Below the pieces are notes generated by a model. That model saw only the letters and a list, made by a program, of their open reading frames with translations, was not told the DNA's origin and made no database searches. 64,000 nucleotides of DNA from Pseudomonas shirazensis. GTDB lineage: Bacteria; Pseudomonadota; Gammaproteobacteria; Pseudomonadales; Pseudomonadaceae. Positions 40,501 to 50,211 of this stretch are shown in pieces. Made by a program: the position numbers and the translations under genes. The stretch is from the NCBI RefSeq assembly GCF_014268785.2, contig NZ_JABWRD020000003.1, positions 1 to 64,000 of the forward strand, in the 5' to 3' direction. Position 1 is the first letter of the stretch, and each line of letters opens with the position of its first letter.

Positions 40501-41196
40501 TCAGCGCCAGCGGGCGAGTACGTCAGGCAGCTGCGACAGCCGCTGAATCTGCGCATCAGGCGCTTTATCGCCGGTCCAGGCCTTACCTTGCGGGTTGAAC
40601 CATACCGCGCGCAGGCCGGCCCGCTGGGCCCCGGCGATATCATCGCCAGGGTGATCGCCAACGTGGACTGCAGCGTCAGCGGGTGCCCCACCGCGCTTCA
40701 AGGCTTCAAGAAATGGCGCCGGGTCCGGCTTGCCGATGCCAAGGTCTTCGGCGCACAGGGCGAACTTGAAGTAATCGGCCAAACCGATGCGGGCGACGTC
40801 GGCGTTGCCATTGGTGACCACACCCAGGGTGTAGCGCTGGCGCAGGATCTCCAGCACCGGCTGCACTTCAGGGAACACCTCGATCTGATGACGCGCGTGC
40901 AAAAACACCTCGAAGCCTTCGTTGGCCAATTGCTGCGCTTGCTGCTCGCTGTAGCCGACGTCACACAAGGCGTGGTTGAGTACGCGCCGGCGCAGGGCGC
41001 TGATGCGGTGCTTCAGCCCGGGTTCGGCCTGCACCAGGCGTTCACGAATGGCGTACAGGTGCTCGACTGCCACGCCGCCCAGGCGCGGGGCGTTGGCTTC
41101 GAGCCAGTCGCGCAGCACGGTCTCGGCGCTGAGGATCACCGGCGCGGTGTCCCACAAGGTGTCGTCGAGGTCGAAGGTGATCAGCTGGATGCTCAT
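40501..41196 (-). CDS. yigB: YigB-type HAD-superfamily phosphatase
   Basis: HAD hydrolase of 231 residues; E. coli YigB removes phosphate from FMN and related substrates. Motif I is DLDDT with the nucleophile Asp9, motif II is VVTNGN, and motif III/IV is GKPDPAPF with GDHPGDDI. The ATG at 41196 overlaps the xerC stop by 4 bp; a longer reading frame overlapping xerC is discarded. Last gene of the minus-strand run lptM-lysA-dapF-yigA-xerC-yigB, in the same order as the corresponding E. coli genes. Confidence 0.9.
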   Translation of the reverse strand: MSIQLITFDLDDTLWDTAPVILSAETVLRDWLEANAPRLGGVAVEHLYAIRERLVQAEPGLKHRISALRRRVLNHALCDVGYSEQQAQQLANEGFEVFLHARHQIEVFPEVQPVLEILRQRYTLGVVTNGNADVARIGLADYFKFALCAEDLGIGKPDPAPFLEALKRGGAPADAAVHVGDHPGDDIAGAQRAGLRAVWFNPQGKAWTGDKAPDAQIQRLSQLPDVLARWR

Positions 41197-42092
41197 GAGT
41201 CGTTGCCCTTGCTGCGTTTGGCCCGGGGGTGGGCGCTGTCGTACACCGCTGCCAGGTGCTGGAAGTCCAGGTGGGTATAGATCTGCGTGGTGCTGATGTC
41301 GGCATGGCCGAGCATCTCCTGCACCGCCCGCAGGTCCTGGGACGATTCCAGCATATGGCTGGCGAAGGAATGGCGAAGCATGTGCGGGTGCAGGTGCTGG
41401 CCCAGCTCGCGCTCGCCGGCCGCCTTGACACGTAACTGAATGGCCCGCGGGCCGAGTCGCCGGCCCTGGCGGCTGACAAACACCGCGTTGTCCTGCGGCG
41501 CACTGATGCCGCGCAGCTTGAGCCACTCCTGCAGCGCCTCGCGGGCCTTGCGGCCGACTGGCAGCACGCGGGTCTTGCTGCCCTTGCCCTGCACCTGCAC
41601 CAAACCATCGGCGAGGTCGAGGTGCTCGAGGTCGAGATTGGTCAGTTCGGACAAGCGCAAACCGGAGGAATAGAACAGCTCGAGAATGGCCTGGTCGCGG
41701 CGGGCAATGAAGTCGTCGTCGACGCCACCGTCCAGCAGTTGCAAAGCGCGGTCGGCATCCAACGCCTTGGGCAGGCGGCGCTCGCCCTTGGGCGGCGCCA
41801 GGCCATTGGCCGGGTCGTGCTCGCAGAGGCCTTCGCGGTTCAGGTAGCGGTACAGCCCGCGCACTGCCGAGAGCAGTCGGGCAATACTGCGCGAGGACTG
41901 CCCGTGATGATGCTGGCGGGCGACGAACTGGCGCAGTTGCTGGATGTGCAGCGAACCCCAGTTGCTAATGCCTTGGGCACCGCAGTATTCGAGGACTTTC
42001 TCCAGGTCGCGACGGTACGCTTGCTGGGTGTGCGGCGATACCTGGCGCTCATTGCGCAGGTGCGCGCAATAAGCCTCCAGCTGGCGCTCCAT
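41193..42092 (-). CDS. xerC: XerC, site-specific tyrosine recombinase for chromosome dimer resolution
   Basis: Tyrosine recombinase of 299 residues that acts with XerD at dif and FtsK. The N-terminal SAM-like core-binding domain (1-85) is followed by the catalytic domain, with Arg in SSGLRLSEL, Lys in GKGSKTR, His-X-X-Arg in HMLRHSF, His in LGHADIS and the nucleophile Tyr in TQIYTH. All are intact. It is part of the housekeeping cluster, so it is not a mobile-element integrase. Confidence 0.96.
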   Translation of the reverse strand: MERQLEAYCAHLRNERQVSPHTQQAYRRDLEKVLEYCGAQGISNWGSLHIQQLRQFVARQHHHGQSSRSIARLLSAVRGLYRYLNREGLCEHDPANGLAPPKGERRLPKALDADRALQLLDGGVDDDFIARRDQAILELFYSSGLRLSELTNLDLEHLDLADGLVQVQGKGSKTRVLPVGRKAREALQEWLKLRGISAPQDNAVFVSRQGRRLGPRAIQLRVKAAGERELGQHLHPHMLRHSFASHMLESSQDLRAVQEMLGHADISTTQIYTHLDFQHLAAVYDSAHPRAKRSKGNDS

Positions 42093-42802
42093 CAGCGCAC
42101 CGGTCGCAGGGTCTGGGTGAGCCGTGGAACCACCCGGCCAAGCACTTCAGCGATGTAGCTGAGGAACAACGTACCGACGCTGCTCTTGTAGTGCTGCGGG
42201 TCGTGGCTGCCGATCGCCAGCACGCCATGCAGGCCCTGATATTCCAGGGTGGCCACCGCGCTGGAGCCGACGTCCTTGCGTTGCTCTTCGCCAAACAGAA
42301 ACGCCAGCTCGTGCTCACGCAGGTTGCCGCTGACCGTCTTGCCGCTGCCCAGCAGGGCGCCGATGGCCTGTTGCGCCTCGGCATTGCTGACCCAGCGGCC
42401 GACCGGTGTGGCGTTTTCACCAAACAGGATCAGGCTGACGAAGGGCACTTTGAATTCCTGGCGCAGGCTGTCTTCGACGGCCATCACCACTTCTTCCAGG
42501 CTGCTGGCATCGAGCAGGTCGAGGATCAGCCGGCGGGTCTTGTCGAACAGCCGGTCGTTGTCGCGGGCGACGTCCATCAGTTGCGACAAGCGATGGCGCA
42601 TCTCGATATTGCGGTCGCGCAACAGCTTCAGCTGGCGCTCCACCAGCGACACGCTGTCGCCGCGCTGGTGCGGGATCTGCTGTTCGAGCAGCAGTTCGTC
42701 GTGCTCGGCAAAAAACGCCGGGTGCGCACGCAGGTAGGCAACCACCGCCTCGGCATCGAGGTCGGTGGCCTGTTCGGGTAAAACCTGTGGCTTATCGGTC
42801 AT
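42092..42802 (-). CDS. DUF484 family protein (YigA-like, GAF-like fold)
   Basis: Conserved 236-residue protein between dapF and xerC in many gammaproteobacteria. The N terminus is helical ([18 protein letters not shown]) and the rest resembles a GAF domain ([20 protein letters not shown]). ATG 42802 is used; the stop overlaps the xerC ATG by one base. Function is not established; it may bind a small molecule. Confidence 0.88.
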   Translation of the reverse strand: MTDKPQVLPEQATDLDAEAVVAYLRAHPAFFAEHDELLLEQQIPHQRGDSVSLVERQLKLLRDRNIEMRHRLSQLMDVARDNDRLFDKTRRLILDLLDASSLEEVVMAVEDSLRQEFKVPFVSLILFGENATPVGRWVSNAEAQQAIGALLGSGKTVSGNLREHELAFLFGEEQRKDVGSSAVATLEYQGLHGVLAIGSHDPQHYKSSVGTLFLSYIAEVLGRVVPRLTQTLRPVR

Positions 42803-42815
42803 GGCGCTTACTCGG

Positions 42816-43646
42816 TTAGAGGCGAACCTGTCCTTCATAGACGCGCACGGCAGGGCCGGTCATCAATACCGGTTGGCCGGGGCCCGCCCACTCGATGCTC
42901 AGGCGCCCGCCTGGCAGGTCGATGGACACGGGCGAATCCATCCAGCCCTGGCTGATAGCGGCCACGGCAGCGGCGCAGGCGCCGGTACCGCAGGCTTGGG
43001 TTTCACCGGCGCCACGTTCCCATACCCGCAGGTTGGCGTGGTGGCGGTCGACAATCTGGATAAAGCCGGCGTTGACCCGCTGCGGGAAGCGCGGGTGGTG
43101 TTCGATCTTCGGCCCCAGCTCGTGCACCGGTGCGGTCAGGACATCGTCGACGCGCAGCACGGAGTGAGGGTTGCCCATCGAAACGGCGGCAATCGAGTAG
43201 TTCTGGCCGTCGACTTCAAGCGCGTAGCTCAGCGCCTGCTCGGCAGCCTGGAACGGGATCTGTTCCGGGGCCAGCCGCGGCGGGCCCATGTCGACGCAGA
43301 TCTGGCCGTCGTTGCGCACGTCCAGCTCGATGATGCCGCCTTTGGTTTCGACGCGGATGAGCTTTTTCGCGGTCAGACGCTTGTCCAGCACGAAGCGCGC
43401 AAAGCAGCGCGCACCGTTGCCGCACTGCTCGACCTCGGAGCCATCGGCATTGAAGATCCGGTAGCGGAAGTCCACGTCCGGATTGTTCGGCGCTTCGACG
43501 ATCAGCAGCTGGTCGAAACCGATACCGGTGTGCCGATCACCCCATTGCTTGGCGTGCTTGGGCTGGATGTGCGCGTGCTGGCTGACCAGGTCGAGGACCA
43601 TGAAGTCGTTGCCCAGGCCGTGCATTTTGGTAAAACGCAGCAGCAT
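42816..43646 (-). CDS. dapF: DapF, diaminopimelate epimerase
   Basis: Turns LL- into meso-diaminopimelate for peptidoglycan and lysine. The 276-residue protein has the usual two halves, each with a catalytic Cys: [13 protein letters not shown] and [13 protein letters not shown]. Four bases separate the lysA stop from the dapF ATG, so lysA and dapF are one unit. Confidence 0.97.
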   Translation of the reverse strand: MLLRFTKMHGLGNDFMVLDLVSQHAHIQPKHAKQWGDRHTGIGFDQLLIVEAPNNPDVDFRYRIFNADGSEVEQCGNGARCFARFVLDKRLTAKKLIRVETKGGIIELDVRNDGQICVDMGPPRLAPEQIPFQAAEQALSYALEVDGQNYSIAAVSMGNPHSVLRVDDVLTAPVHELGPKIEHHPRFPQRVNAGFIQIVDRHHANLRVWERGAGETQACGTGACAAAVAAISQGWMDSPVSIDLPGGRLSIEWAGPGQPVLMTGPAVRVYEGQVRL

Positions 43647-43650
43647 GGGT

Positions 43651-44898
43651 TCACTCCGGCAGCAGGCTTTCGCCGGCGAACAGTTCGGCGACGGTCTCGC
43701 GACGGCGCACTTCGAAGGCCTGGTCAGCGTCGACCAGCACCTCGGCGCAACGACCGCGGGTGTTGTAGTTCGAGCTCATGACAAAACCATAGGCACCCGC
43801 CGACTCGACGGCCAGCAGATCGCCCTCGGCCAGGTTCAGCGTGCGGTCCTTGGCGAGGAAGTCGCCGGTCTCGCAGATCGGCCCGACGATATCGTAGGCA
43901 CGACCATCACCGGCACGCGGCTGCACGGCACTGACACCCATCCAGGCCTGGTACAGGGCCGGGCGGATCAGGTCGTTCATGGCGGCATCGACCACAGCGA
44001 AGTCTTTGTGCTCGGTGTGCTTGAGGTACTCGACGCGGGTCAGCAGGACGCCGGCGTTGGCAACGATGTAGCGGCCGGGCTCGAACACCAGGGCCAGGTC
44101 GCGATCGCCAACGCGCTCGCGGATGGCCTTGACGTATTCACCGGCCGATGGCGGCTGTTCGTCGCAGTAACGCACACCGATACCGCCGCCCAGGTCCAGG
44201 TGGCGCAACAGGATGCCACACTCGCCAAGACGGTCGACCAGTACCAGCAGGCGGTCGAGAGCATCGAGGAACGGCTCCAGCGTGGTCAGCTGCGAGCCGA
44301 TATGGCAGTCGACACCGACCACTTCCAGGTTCGGCAACTGTGCGGCGCGCACATAGACTTCTTCGGCATCGGCAATGGCGATACCGAACTTGTTTTCCTT
44401 GAGGCCGGTGGAGATGTACGGGTGGGTGCCAGCATCGACATCCGGGTTGACCCGCAGCGACACTGGCGCCACTTTGCCCATCTCGGCAGCCACGACCTGC
44501 AGGCGCTCGAGCTCATCGGTGGACTCGACGTTGAAGCAGTGCACGCCCACTTCCAGCGCACGGCGCATGTCTTCGCGGGTCTTGCCGACGCCGGAGAAGA
44601 CCACGCGGTCGGCGCGCCCTCCAGCGGCCAGCACGCGCTCCAGCTCGCCGCCGGAGACGATGTCAAAACCTGCGCCCAGACGGGCCAGCACATTCAGCAC
44701 ACCAATGTTGGAGTTGGCCTTGACCGCAAAGCACACCAGGTGCTCGACGCCTTGCAGGGCATCGGCATAGCTGCGGTACTGCGCCTCGATGTGGGCACGC
44801 GAGTAGACGTAGGTCGGTGTGCCGAACTGTTCAGCAATGGCCGACAGGGCCACGCCTTCCGCGAACAGCTGGCCGTCGCGGTAGTTGAAAGCGTCCAT
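43651..44898 (-). CDS. lysA: LysA, diaminopimelate decarboxylase
   Basis: PLP enzyme making lysine from meso-diaminopimelate, 415 residues. The PLP lysine is in [15 protein letters not shown] and the Gly-rich LGGGIGVRY bind the cofactor phosphate; the active-site Cys from the partner subunit is in [14 protein letters not shown]. Between lptM and dapF with gaps of 9 and 4 bp. Confidence 0.97.
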   Translation of the reverse strand: MDAFNYRDGQLFAEGVALSAIAEQFGTPTYVYSRAHIEAQYRSYADALQGVEHLVCFAVKANSNIGVLNVLARLGAGFDIVSGGELERVLAAGGRADRVVFSGVGKTREDMRRALEVGVHCFNVESTDELERLQVVAAEMGKVAPVSLRVNPDVDAGTHPYISTGLKENKFGIAIADAEEVYVRAAQLPNLEVVGVDCHIGSQLTTLEPFLDALDRLLVLVDRLGECGILLRHLDLGGGIGVRYCDEQPPSAGEYVKAIRERVGDRDLALVFEPGRYIVANAGVLLTRVEYLKHTEHKDFAVVDAAMNDLIRPALYQAWMGVSAVQPRAGDGRAYDIVGPICETGDFLAKDRTLNLAEGDLLAVESAGAYGFVMSSNYNTRGRCAEVLVDADQAFEVRRRETVAELFAGESLLPE

Positions 44899-44907
44899 TG
44901 GATTTCC

Positions 44908-45111
44908 TTACTGCGCTGGCTGCTGCTCTGGGTCTTGCTCTTGCTGCGGCGCGGGCTGCGGCGAGGGCTGAGCGTGCTGGTGCTGGTGCGACTTGTTGGC
45001 CTTGCCGTCCTTGCCGTCTTCAGGCAGGAACAGGGGGCCTTTCTGACCGCAGGCCGAAACGAGACAGGCAACCGCGACCAGCGCCGCGAGGGAGGAAATC
45101 AGGCGCTTCAT
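44908..45111 (-). CDS. lptM: LptM-type small lipoprotein (YifL/LppL)
   Basis: A 67-residue lipoprotein with signal peptide and lipobox LVSAC, then the conserved GQKGPLFLPED and a disordered Gln/Pro/His tail. In E. coli LptM stabilises the LptD/LptE lipopolysaccharide translocon. ATG 45111 follows the ribosome site; a longer frame upstream is not used. First gene of the lysA-dapF-xerC run. Confidence 0.88.
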   Translation of the reverse strand: MKRLISSLAALVAVACLVSACGQKGPLFLPEDGKDGKANKSHQHQHAQPSPQPAPQQEQDPEQQPAQ

Positions 45112-45332
45112 TGGTGAAATCCTTGAAATAAGCAGTATTGCGCCCGAGTATACCCAGCGCCTGCCTGATTGCCTATGCAAGGGCCGGTCCGCCTGGCGGT
45201 AAGCAACGCTGGCGGGGCCGCTGCTGCGTTATCCTTACAACATTGGCAGATGGTCTGAGGCTTTGCATTCTTGCGCCAGCGTCCGTATCTTCCCCGGCTT
45301 GCCTGTATGCAGCCAATTTCGAGGTTCTTGCA

Positions 45333-45665
45333 ATGAGTTTGAGCGAAGCGCGTTTTCACGACCTGGTCGATGCCACCCAACAGGCGCTGGAAGACCTGTT
45401 CGATGAAGCCGATCTTGATCTGGACATGGAAAACTCCGCCGGCGTACTCACCATCAAGTTCGAAAACGGCAGCCAGCTGATCTTCAGCCGGCAGGAGCCG
45501 CTGCGTCAGTTGTGGCTGGCGGACAAGTCCGGCGGCTTCCACTTCGACTATGACGAAGAAAACCGCAAATGGACCTGCGAAAAGACCGACGAGCTGCTTG
45601 GCGAGATGCTTGAGCGCATCGTCTGGGATCGCGCTGGCGCGAAACTGGACTTCGACGAGATCTGA
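45333..45665 (+). CDS. cyaY: CyaY, frataxin-like iron protein
   Basis: Frataxin orthologue of 110 residues that binds iron and tunes iron-sulphur cluster assembly. It shows the acidic first helix (LEDLFDEADLDLDMENSAG) and the beta sheet with LTIKFENGSQLIFSRQEPL and the QLWLADKSGGFHFDYD segment. Divergent from lptM, with a 221-bp gap. Confidence 0.95.
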   Translation: MSLSEARFHDLVDATQQALEDLFDEADLDLDMENSAGVLTIKFENGSQLIFSRQEPLRQLWLADKSGGFHFDYDEENRKWTCEKTDELLGEMLERIVWDRAGAKLDFDEI

Positions 45666-45666
45666 C

Positions 45667-45879
45667 ATGAGCGAGCAGCCGCGGCCGCCCAAGCCGCTTT
45701 ACAGCAACGTCAGCCCTGCGGTGAAATCGCCCTGCATCAATGTTTGCCGACTGGATGCCGAACGCGTCTGCACCGGTTGCCAGCGCCATGTCGAGCACAT
45801 TCGCGAGTGGCGCTCTGCCGACGACGAACGCCGCCGGCAGATCTGCCGGGAAGCCGAGGCCCTGCGCGCCCGGGCTTGA
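45667..45879 (+). CDS. DUF1289 family protein
   Basis: A 70-residue protein with a four-Cys pattern (SPCINVCRLDAERVCTGCQR), likely binding a metal or an iron-sulphur cluster. The ATG lies one base after the cyaY stop, so the two are cotranscribed, and an iron-sulphur link would fit cyaY. Function is unknown. Confidence 0.88.
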   Translation: MSEQPRPPKPLYSNVSPAVKSPCINVCRLDAERVCTGCQRHVEHIREWRSADDERRRQICREAEALRARA

Positions 45880-45937
45880 GTATTCGTCCGGCTGTGGTAC
45901 TGTCGGGCTCTGCGTCGGCGCTGCCGAATGCCTGCAC

Positions 45938-45962
45938 AAACCCCGCCCTTGGGCGGGGTTTT
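45938..45962 (+). terminator. Terminator after cyaY-DUF1289
   Basis: AAACCCCGCCC-TT-GGGCGGGGTTT stem followed by TGCTTTATT, 59 bp after the DUF1289 stop and 54 bp before rnk. Confidence 0.85.
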
Positions 45963-46014
45963 GCTTTATTCGTGCGCCGCAAATTGTCTGTTGAACATGG
46001 AGTCTGACTGAAAC

Positions 46015-46425
46015 ATGAGCCGCAAACCTTCCCTCATCCTCACCCGCCTGGACGTGCAACGTCTCGAGCGCCTGATCGATAGCCTCGATGAGAACGCGCC
46101 GGGTGTCGCCGCCTTGCAGGACGAGCTCGACCGCGCCGAGAAGGTAGTCGGTCACGAGGAGGTCCCGGCCGGTGTGGTGACCATGAATTCGCGGGTGCAC
46201 TGCCGCGAAGAGGCCAGCGGCAAGGACTACCACCTGACTCTGGTCTACCCGAAAGACGTCAGCGGTGAAGGCAAGGTATCGATCCTGGCGCCGATTGGCT
46301 GCGCTTTGCTCGGCCTGTCGGTAGGTGACCAGATCGACTGGCCGGCGCCGGGTGGCAAGACCCTCAAGCTGACCTTGCTGGCGGTCGAGTATCAGCCAGA
46401 AGCTGCAGGCGACTTCGACCTCTGA
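46015..46425 (+). CDS. rnk: Rnk, regulator of nucleoside diphosphate kinase
   Basis: Gre-factor-like protein of 136 residues that binds RNA polymerase near the secondary channel. It has an N-terminal short coiled coil (VQRLERLIDSLDENAPGVAA) and the GreA/B-type C-terminal domain (LVYPKDVSGEGKVSILAPIG, then LLGLSVGDQIDWPAPGGK). It was first found as a regulator of Ndk and alginate in P. aeruginosa. Convergent with cyaA. Confidence 0.93.
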   Translation: MSRKPSLILTRLDVQRLERLIDSLDENAPGVAALQDELDRAEKVVGHEEVPAGVVTMNSRVHCREEASGKDYHLTLVYPKDVSGEGKVSILAPIGCALLGLSVGDQIDWPAPGGKTLKLTLLAVEYQPEAAGDFDL

Positions 46426-46433
46426 GGTGTCAC

Positions 46434-46459
46434 GCGGGCCTCACTGCAGTGAGGCCCGC
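46434..46459. terminator. Stem-loop between rnk and cyaA
   Basis: Perfect 11-bp stem GCGGGCCTCAC with GTGAGGCCCGC and a TGCA loop, overlapping the cyaA stop codon (46441-46443). There is no T-run, so it may act as an mRNA end-protecting hairpin for both convergent genes. Confidence 0.5.
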
Positions 46460-49296
46460 AACTGCTCGACGCCGTCATTCAGCGCCTGCTCCAGCTCGCG
46501 CTTGTACCTCAGATGCAGGCACGTCGAGCCCTGCTCGTCGGCGAGCAGCTCGGACAAATCCAGATCGGTGATATAGCAGCGATAACGCCCGGCACTGCGC
46601 CGCTGGCCGAGGATCTGCCGCGCCACCACGGCGTACAACTGATCGCCGTATTCAAGCTGCGAATATTCCTGCTGATCGCAGTACAGGGTGATGTGCACTT
46701 CATCGCCGATCCCGCTCTGTACGATCGCCTGCACCTCGTAATAGGGCTGGCTGCCGTTGTCGCTCGGTGCCTGGCGTGGCTCCAGGCTGCGCACCTTGCC
46801 CAGGCCTGCAGGCAGCAGCTGGTAGTAGAGAATATCCAATGAGCCCTGTTGCAGACTGGTCAGCGGCAGCCGGGCATCGCGGCGCATGCCCAGCGATTGC
46901 AGAAAACGCTGCAACGGCAGCAACAGGTGCGCTTCATCTTCCAGCGGCAGGCGCTGCTGCCACAGGGCATTGAATTCATCCAGCACGTACAGGTCGGCCC
47001 AACCGTCGAGCAGGCGGTAGAACACCTGGATGCACTGCGGCTGGCCTTGGGGCAGAACCCATACCAGATCCTCATCGTCCAGCGCGTTGTCGTCCAGGTG
47101 CAGCGGGCTGTACTCGCTGCGCTCCTCGCCCAGATAAGCCAGCAGTTGCTCGTGGTTGGACAAGGTGATCAGGTTGACTTCGCCAGGCTGTAGCTCAAGC
47201 ACATGGGTGTCCTGTGCGATCTGCACCAGGTATCGGTAGTTCAGCCGCTGCTGGAGCAACGCGCGAGCCGTGGCGAACACATCCTCGACCCGCTGCGCAA
47301 TGGCCTGGGCGCGGTTGTGACAGAAGCTGCGCACCTGCAGCCGTGGTGGTTGCTGGCGCTGGCCTGGGGTGTTGAGAAAGTCACGCATGCAACGCATCAG
47401 CGCATGTTCGCCGTCGTAACGCTGGACCAGCACCTCGTTCCAGCTGTTCAAGGAGATCTGATCCAGGGTCAGCACCAGGTTCTCGCGCACGCCGGCGTAA
47501 CTCAGCGAGTCGGTGCGGGCGGTGGTCATGAGGATGTTCAGTTCACGCTGATGGCGCAGCGGGTCGACACCGACATTGACCAGCAACAGGACCTCGTCCG
47601 CCACACTTGGCTGCAGCAGGCGCAACTCGCTGACGGGCTCCAAGGGCAGGGCAATACTCTGTTGCAGGCTGCCGAGCAGGTTGAACAGCTCGAACTCGCT
47701 CAGGTCGCTGGCGCCCGGATGCAGGGCCAGCCGTGTGCTGCTATCGATCACGCCGTTGCGGTGCGCCCAGGTCAGCAGCTCGAGCAGTTCGCGGCAGCGC
47801 TTGAGCGGGCTGGAGTGGTCCAGCTCATCCACGCTCAGGTTGCCCTGGTACAGGCTCCAGTGGAACGCGCCGGGCTCCTTGCGATTGCTGGCATGGACCA
47901 AAGTCAGTGTGTCTTCGGCAAGGTCCGGGGCAATCCCCGGGTTGATCACTTCGATCTTGCCGGCACGGCGCTCGAAGGCGGCGTAAAGGCGTCGGCCGAG
48001 CACGTTCAGGTCGCGTTGGTCGGCGCGGCTGCTGGCCTGCTGCTCACGGGCGAACTGATTGAGGAAGCGATAGCTGTGATTGAGCTCGGCCACCAGCGCT
48101 CGGCGCTCGAGCGCGACCTGGCGCACCTTCCAATGGCTGCGGCTGTCGAGCAGCGCCAGCTGGCGCTCGTCCCAGCCCCATTCGCGAACCAGTCGAGCCA
48201 ATAGCTGGCGTTGCCAGCCGCCGTTGCGCGAGCGGCCGCTGAGCTTTTTATTGACCTTCAGATACAAGCTGCGCCGTACCAGCTCCAGCCGCGCGACATC
48301 GCCGCGGCGTAGCAAATACTGCTCGATGCGCCGATAGACCATCACGTACGGGTCCAGCGCATCGAGGTCGAGCTGGTTGGCAAACACCGCCTGCTTGAAC
48401 TCCAGACTCAGGCAACGTACCTGTGGATGCTCGCTGGCGTAGGCTTCGGTCAACAGCAGCTTGAGCAGCGATTTGTAAGGTGAGTCGATGCCTTTGAACA
48501 ACTGCCACAGGCCGGCGCCGACAAACTCGCCGGCCGGGATATGCGCCAGGTGGCCGAGATCGAGGTCGTGATCGGTGCGGATAAAGCGCTTGCTCAGCAG
48601 GGTTTGCGTGTAGGCCTGATAGTTGTGCTCTTCATACACCGGCACCAGCCACCACAGTGGCGTGCGCCCGGCCAGCCAGATCGCGGTGCGGTAGAACTCG
48701 TCGAGCAGCAGATAGTGCTGGGTAGTACCGCAGTCGTCTGAGCTGAGCTGGCCATTGCGCTCACCGACGGTAAAGGCCTGCGGTTCGATCAGAAAGAAAT
48801 GCGCCTCGGCGCCCAGGCTCGCCGCCCACGCTTCGAGCAACTGGCATTTGCGGCTGAGCTCGGCCAGCGCCCACTCGGCCAGGCCGGCGGCGTGGCAGAC
48901 CCACACATCCATGTCGCTCTGTTCGGCCTGGGCCAGGGTGCCCAGGCTGCCCATCAGGTACAGACCCTGAATCGGTAGCGGCGCATTGCCCAGCCGCGGT
49001 TTGTAGCTGAACGAGCGCGCCAGGCGCTGGCCCTCGGCAATCAGCTCGGCATCCGGCTCATACCTGCACACGCCGGCTGGAGTGGTGCCGGAGACATACC
49101 CGGGCAGCAGCGGGTGATTGACATGAAACAACAGCGGCAACAGCGTCAGCACCTGCTGCTGGCGCGTTGACAAGCCCTCCCGTGCACGCCCAAGGCGACC
49201 GTGATTGATCTGCATGAAGCGCGCGCGCAGCGTGGCCAGAACTTTGCGGTCGATACCGTCGTCCAGGTCTGGGCGGATTTCATGGGGGTGGTTCAT
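46441..49296 (-). CDS. cyaA: Class I adenylate cyclase
   Basis: Makes cAMP from ATP. At 951 residues it is slightly longer than the E. coli enzyme. The N-terminal catalytic nucleotidyltransferase domain shows GSLGTLAQAEQSDMDVWVCH, with the Gly-Ser and Asp-X-Asp of the active site, and PLLPGYVSG near residues 60-70; the C-terminal half is regulatory. ATG 49296 is used; 16 extra codons upstream are unlikely to be translated. Confidence 0.95.
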   Translation of the reverse strand: MNHPHEIRPDLDDGIDRKVLATLRARFMQINHGRLGRAREGLSTRQQQVLTLLPLLFHVNHPLLPGYVSGTTPAGVCRYEPDAELIAEGQRLARSFSYKPRLGNAPLPIQGLYLMGSLGTLAQAEQSDMDVWVCHAAGLAEWALAELSRKCQLLEAWAASLGAEAHFFLIEPQAFTVGERNGQLSSDDCGTTQHYLLLDEFYRTAIWLAGRTPLWWLVPVYEEHNYQAYTQTLLSKRFIRTDHDLDLGHLAHIPAGEFVGAGLWQLFKGIDSPYKSLLKLLLTEAYASEHPQVRCLSLEFKQAVFANQLDLDALDPYVMVYRRIEQYLLRRGDVARLELVRRSLYLKVNKKLSGRSRNGGWQRQLLARLVREWGWDERQLALLDSRSHWKVRQVALERRALVAELNHSYRFLNQFAREQQASSRADQRDLNVLGRRLYAAFERRAGKIEVINPGIAPDLAEDTLTLVHASNRKEPGAFHWSLYQGNLSVDELDHSSPLKRCRELLELLTWAHRNGVIDSSTRLALHPGASDLSEFELFNLLGSLQQSIALPLEPVSELRLLQPSVADEVLLLVNVGVDPLRHQRELNILMTTARTDSLSYAGVRENLVLTLDQISLNSWNEVLVQRYDGEHALMRCMRDFLNTPGQRQQPPRLQVRSFCHNRAQAIAQRVEDVFATARALLQQRLNYRYLVQIAQDTHVLELQPGEVNLITLSNHEQLLAYLGEERSEYSPLHLDDNALDDEDLVWVLPQGQPQCIQVFYRLLDGWADLYVLDEFNALWQQRLPLEDEAHLLLPLQRFLQSLGMRRDARLPLTSLQQGSLDILYYQLLPAGLGKVRSLEPRQAPSDNGSQPYYEVQAIVQSGIGDEVHITLYCDQQEYSQLEYGDQLYAVVARQILGQRRSAGRYRCYITDLDLSELLADEQGSTCLHLRYKRELEQALNDGVEQLRASLQ

Positions 49297-49401
49297 TGCG
49301 CACTCAGGGGCAGGCCAGGGCAGTGCCGAGTTTAGCCTGAGCAAGGGGCAATAGAGGGTAATTTATGGTTTTTTGACGCCAGATTAATAGCAAGGCGGTT
49401 G

Positions 49402-49438
49402 GCCTGTTCGCGACCAGCAACCTGGCCCGCGAACAGGC
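49402..49438. repeat. Long palindrome (REP-like or terminator-like hairpin)
   Basis: GCCTGTTCGCG (49402-49412) pairs fully with CGCGAACAGGC (49428-49438) around a 15-nt loop, 10 bp after the 3' end of the minus-strand gene at 49448. The TTCGCG core resembles REP elements of Pseudomonas. No T-run follows. Confidence 0.45.
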
Positions 49439-49447
49439 GCGAAGGCT

Positions 49448-49693
49448 TCAGGCGGTTTCTGGGGCTTTGAGAATGTTCAACACAATCTGCACGCTCTGCG
49501 CCGCGTCACGGCCCAGGCTGGTCAGATAACCACCATCGGGCTGGTCGGTCAGTTGCTTGTCAAAGAGGCGCTTGGCAGCAGCGACTTTATCTGGCGAAGC
49601 GGATTGGTGGACCTGGATGCCTTCCTGGCTGCTATCGAGATTGAACAGCGCAAGGACTTCCAGCTCGGCGATCAGTTCGGGGGTAAGCGACAT
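49448..49693 (-). CDS. TIGR02647 family small protein
   Basis: An 81-residue conserved gammaproteobacterial protein. It reads SLTPELIAELEVLALFNLDS, then a short helical middle and GGYLTSLGRDAAQSVQIVLN. AGGAG precedes the ATG. No catalytic motif; the function is not known to me. Confidence 0.8.
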   Translation of the reverse strand: MSLTPELIAELEVLALFNLDSSQEGIQVHQSASPDKVAAAKRLFDKQLTDQPDGGYLTSLGRDAAQSVQIVLNILKAPETA

Positions 49694-49766
49694 GGCGACT
49701 CCTGACTTCCAGACAAGGATTTTGGCACCACTGCGGGTGCTTGATCATGGAGTGTAGACAGACTTT

Positions 49767-50066
49767 TCAAGCGTTGCCTTGATCCGCCTCAGGTGGCAGC
49801 TCCGGCAGGGCGCGCAGTGCCGTTTCATACCACTCGGTATCGAACGGGCGGTCGGCATCGAGCATGGCGTCAATCTCGAAGGCCAGTACATGGGCCATCA
49901 GGTTGAGAATGTCTTCGCGCTCATAGCCAACCAGCTTCAGCTTGTTGAAGGTCGCCAGGGCCGCCGGCGGCTCGCCGCTTTCAATCTGGTTTTCGATGGC
50001 CTGGGTCAGGGTAGCTTCGGCGAAGGCTTCTTCATCTTCGTTGTCGATGTCTTGGGGTTCGCTCAT
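49767..50066 (-). CDS. Small acidic conserved hypothetical protein
   Basis: A 99-residue acidic protein with a strong AGGAG site before its ATG. The N terminus is disordered (EPQDIDNEDEEAFAEATLTQ); the rest is helical, with the recognisable stretch YEREDILNLMAHVLAFEIDA and an aromatic end DTEWYETALRALPELPP. No known domain is recognised. It is separated by 73 bp from the TIGR02647 gene on the same strand, so the two may be one unit. Confidence 0.75.
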   Translation of the reverse strand: MSEPQDIDNEDEEAFAEATLTQAIENQIESGEPPAALATFNKLKLVGYEREDILNLMAHVLAFEIDAMLDADRPFDTEWYETALRALPELPPEADQGNA

Positions 50067-50211
50067 GGCGGTGCTCCTGTAGTGAGGCGGCTAGTTTGCC
50101 ATGACCGCGCCGGCAATGCCTGGCCATCTATGCCATGCATGACGCTGGTCATGGCGTAAGGGAGTGGTTATAACAGCCGGGCCATCCCCTCACGGCCTGG
50201 AGGCTGTCGCA

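Noticed and set aside
41193..42092. Tyrosine recombinase as the integrase of a genomic island
   Set aside because: It is XerC in its usual dapF-yigA-xerC-yigB setting; no att-like repeats or cargo are present.
43483..45117. 544-codon plus-strand frame opposite dapF and lysA
   Set aside because: Both minus-strand enzymes show complete active sites; the plus frame is a high-GC shadow.
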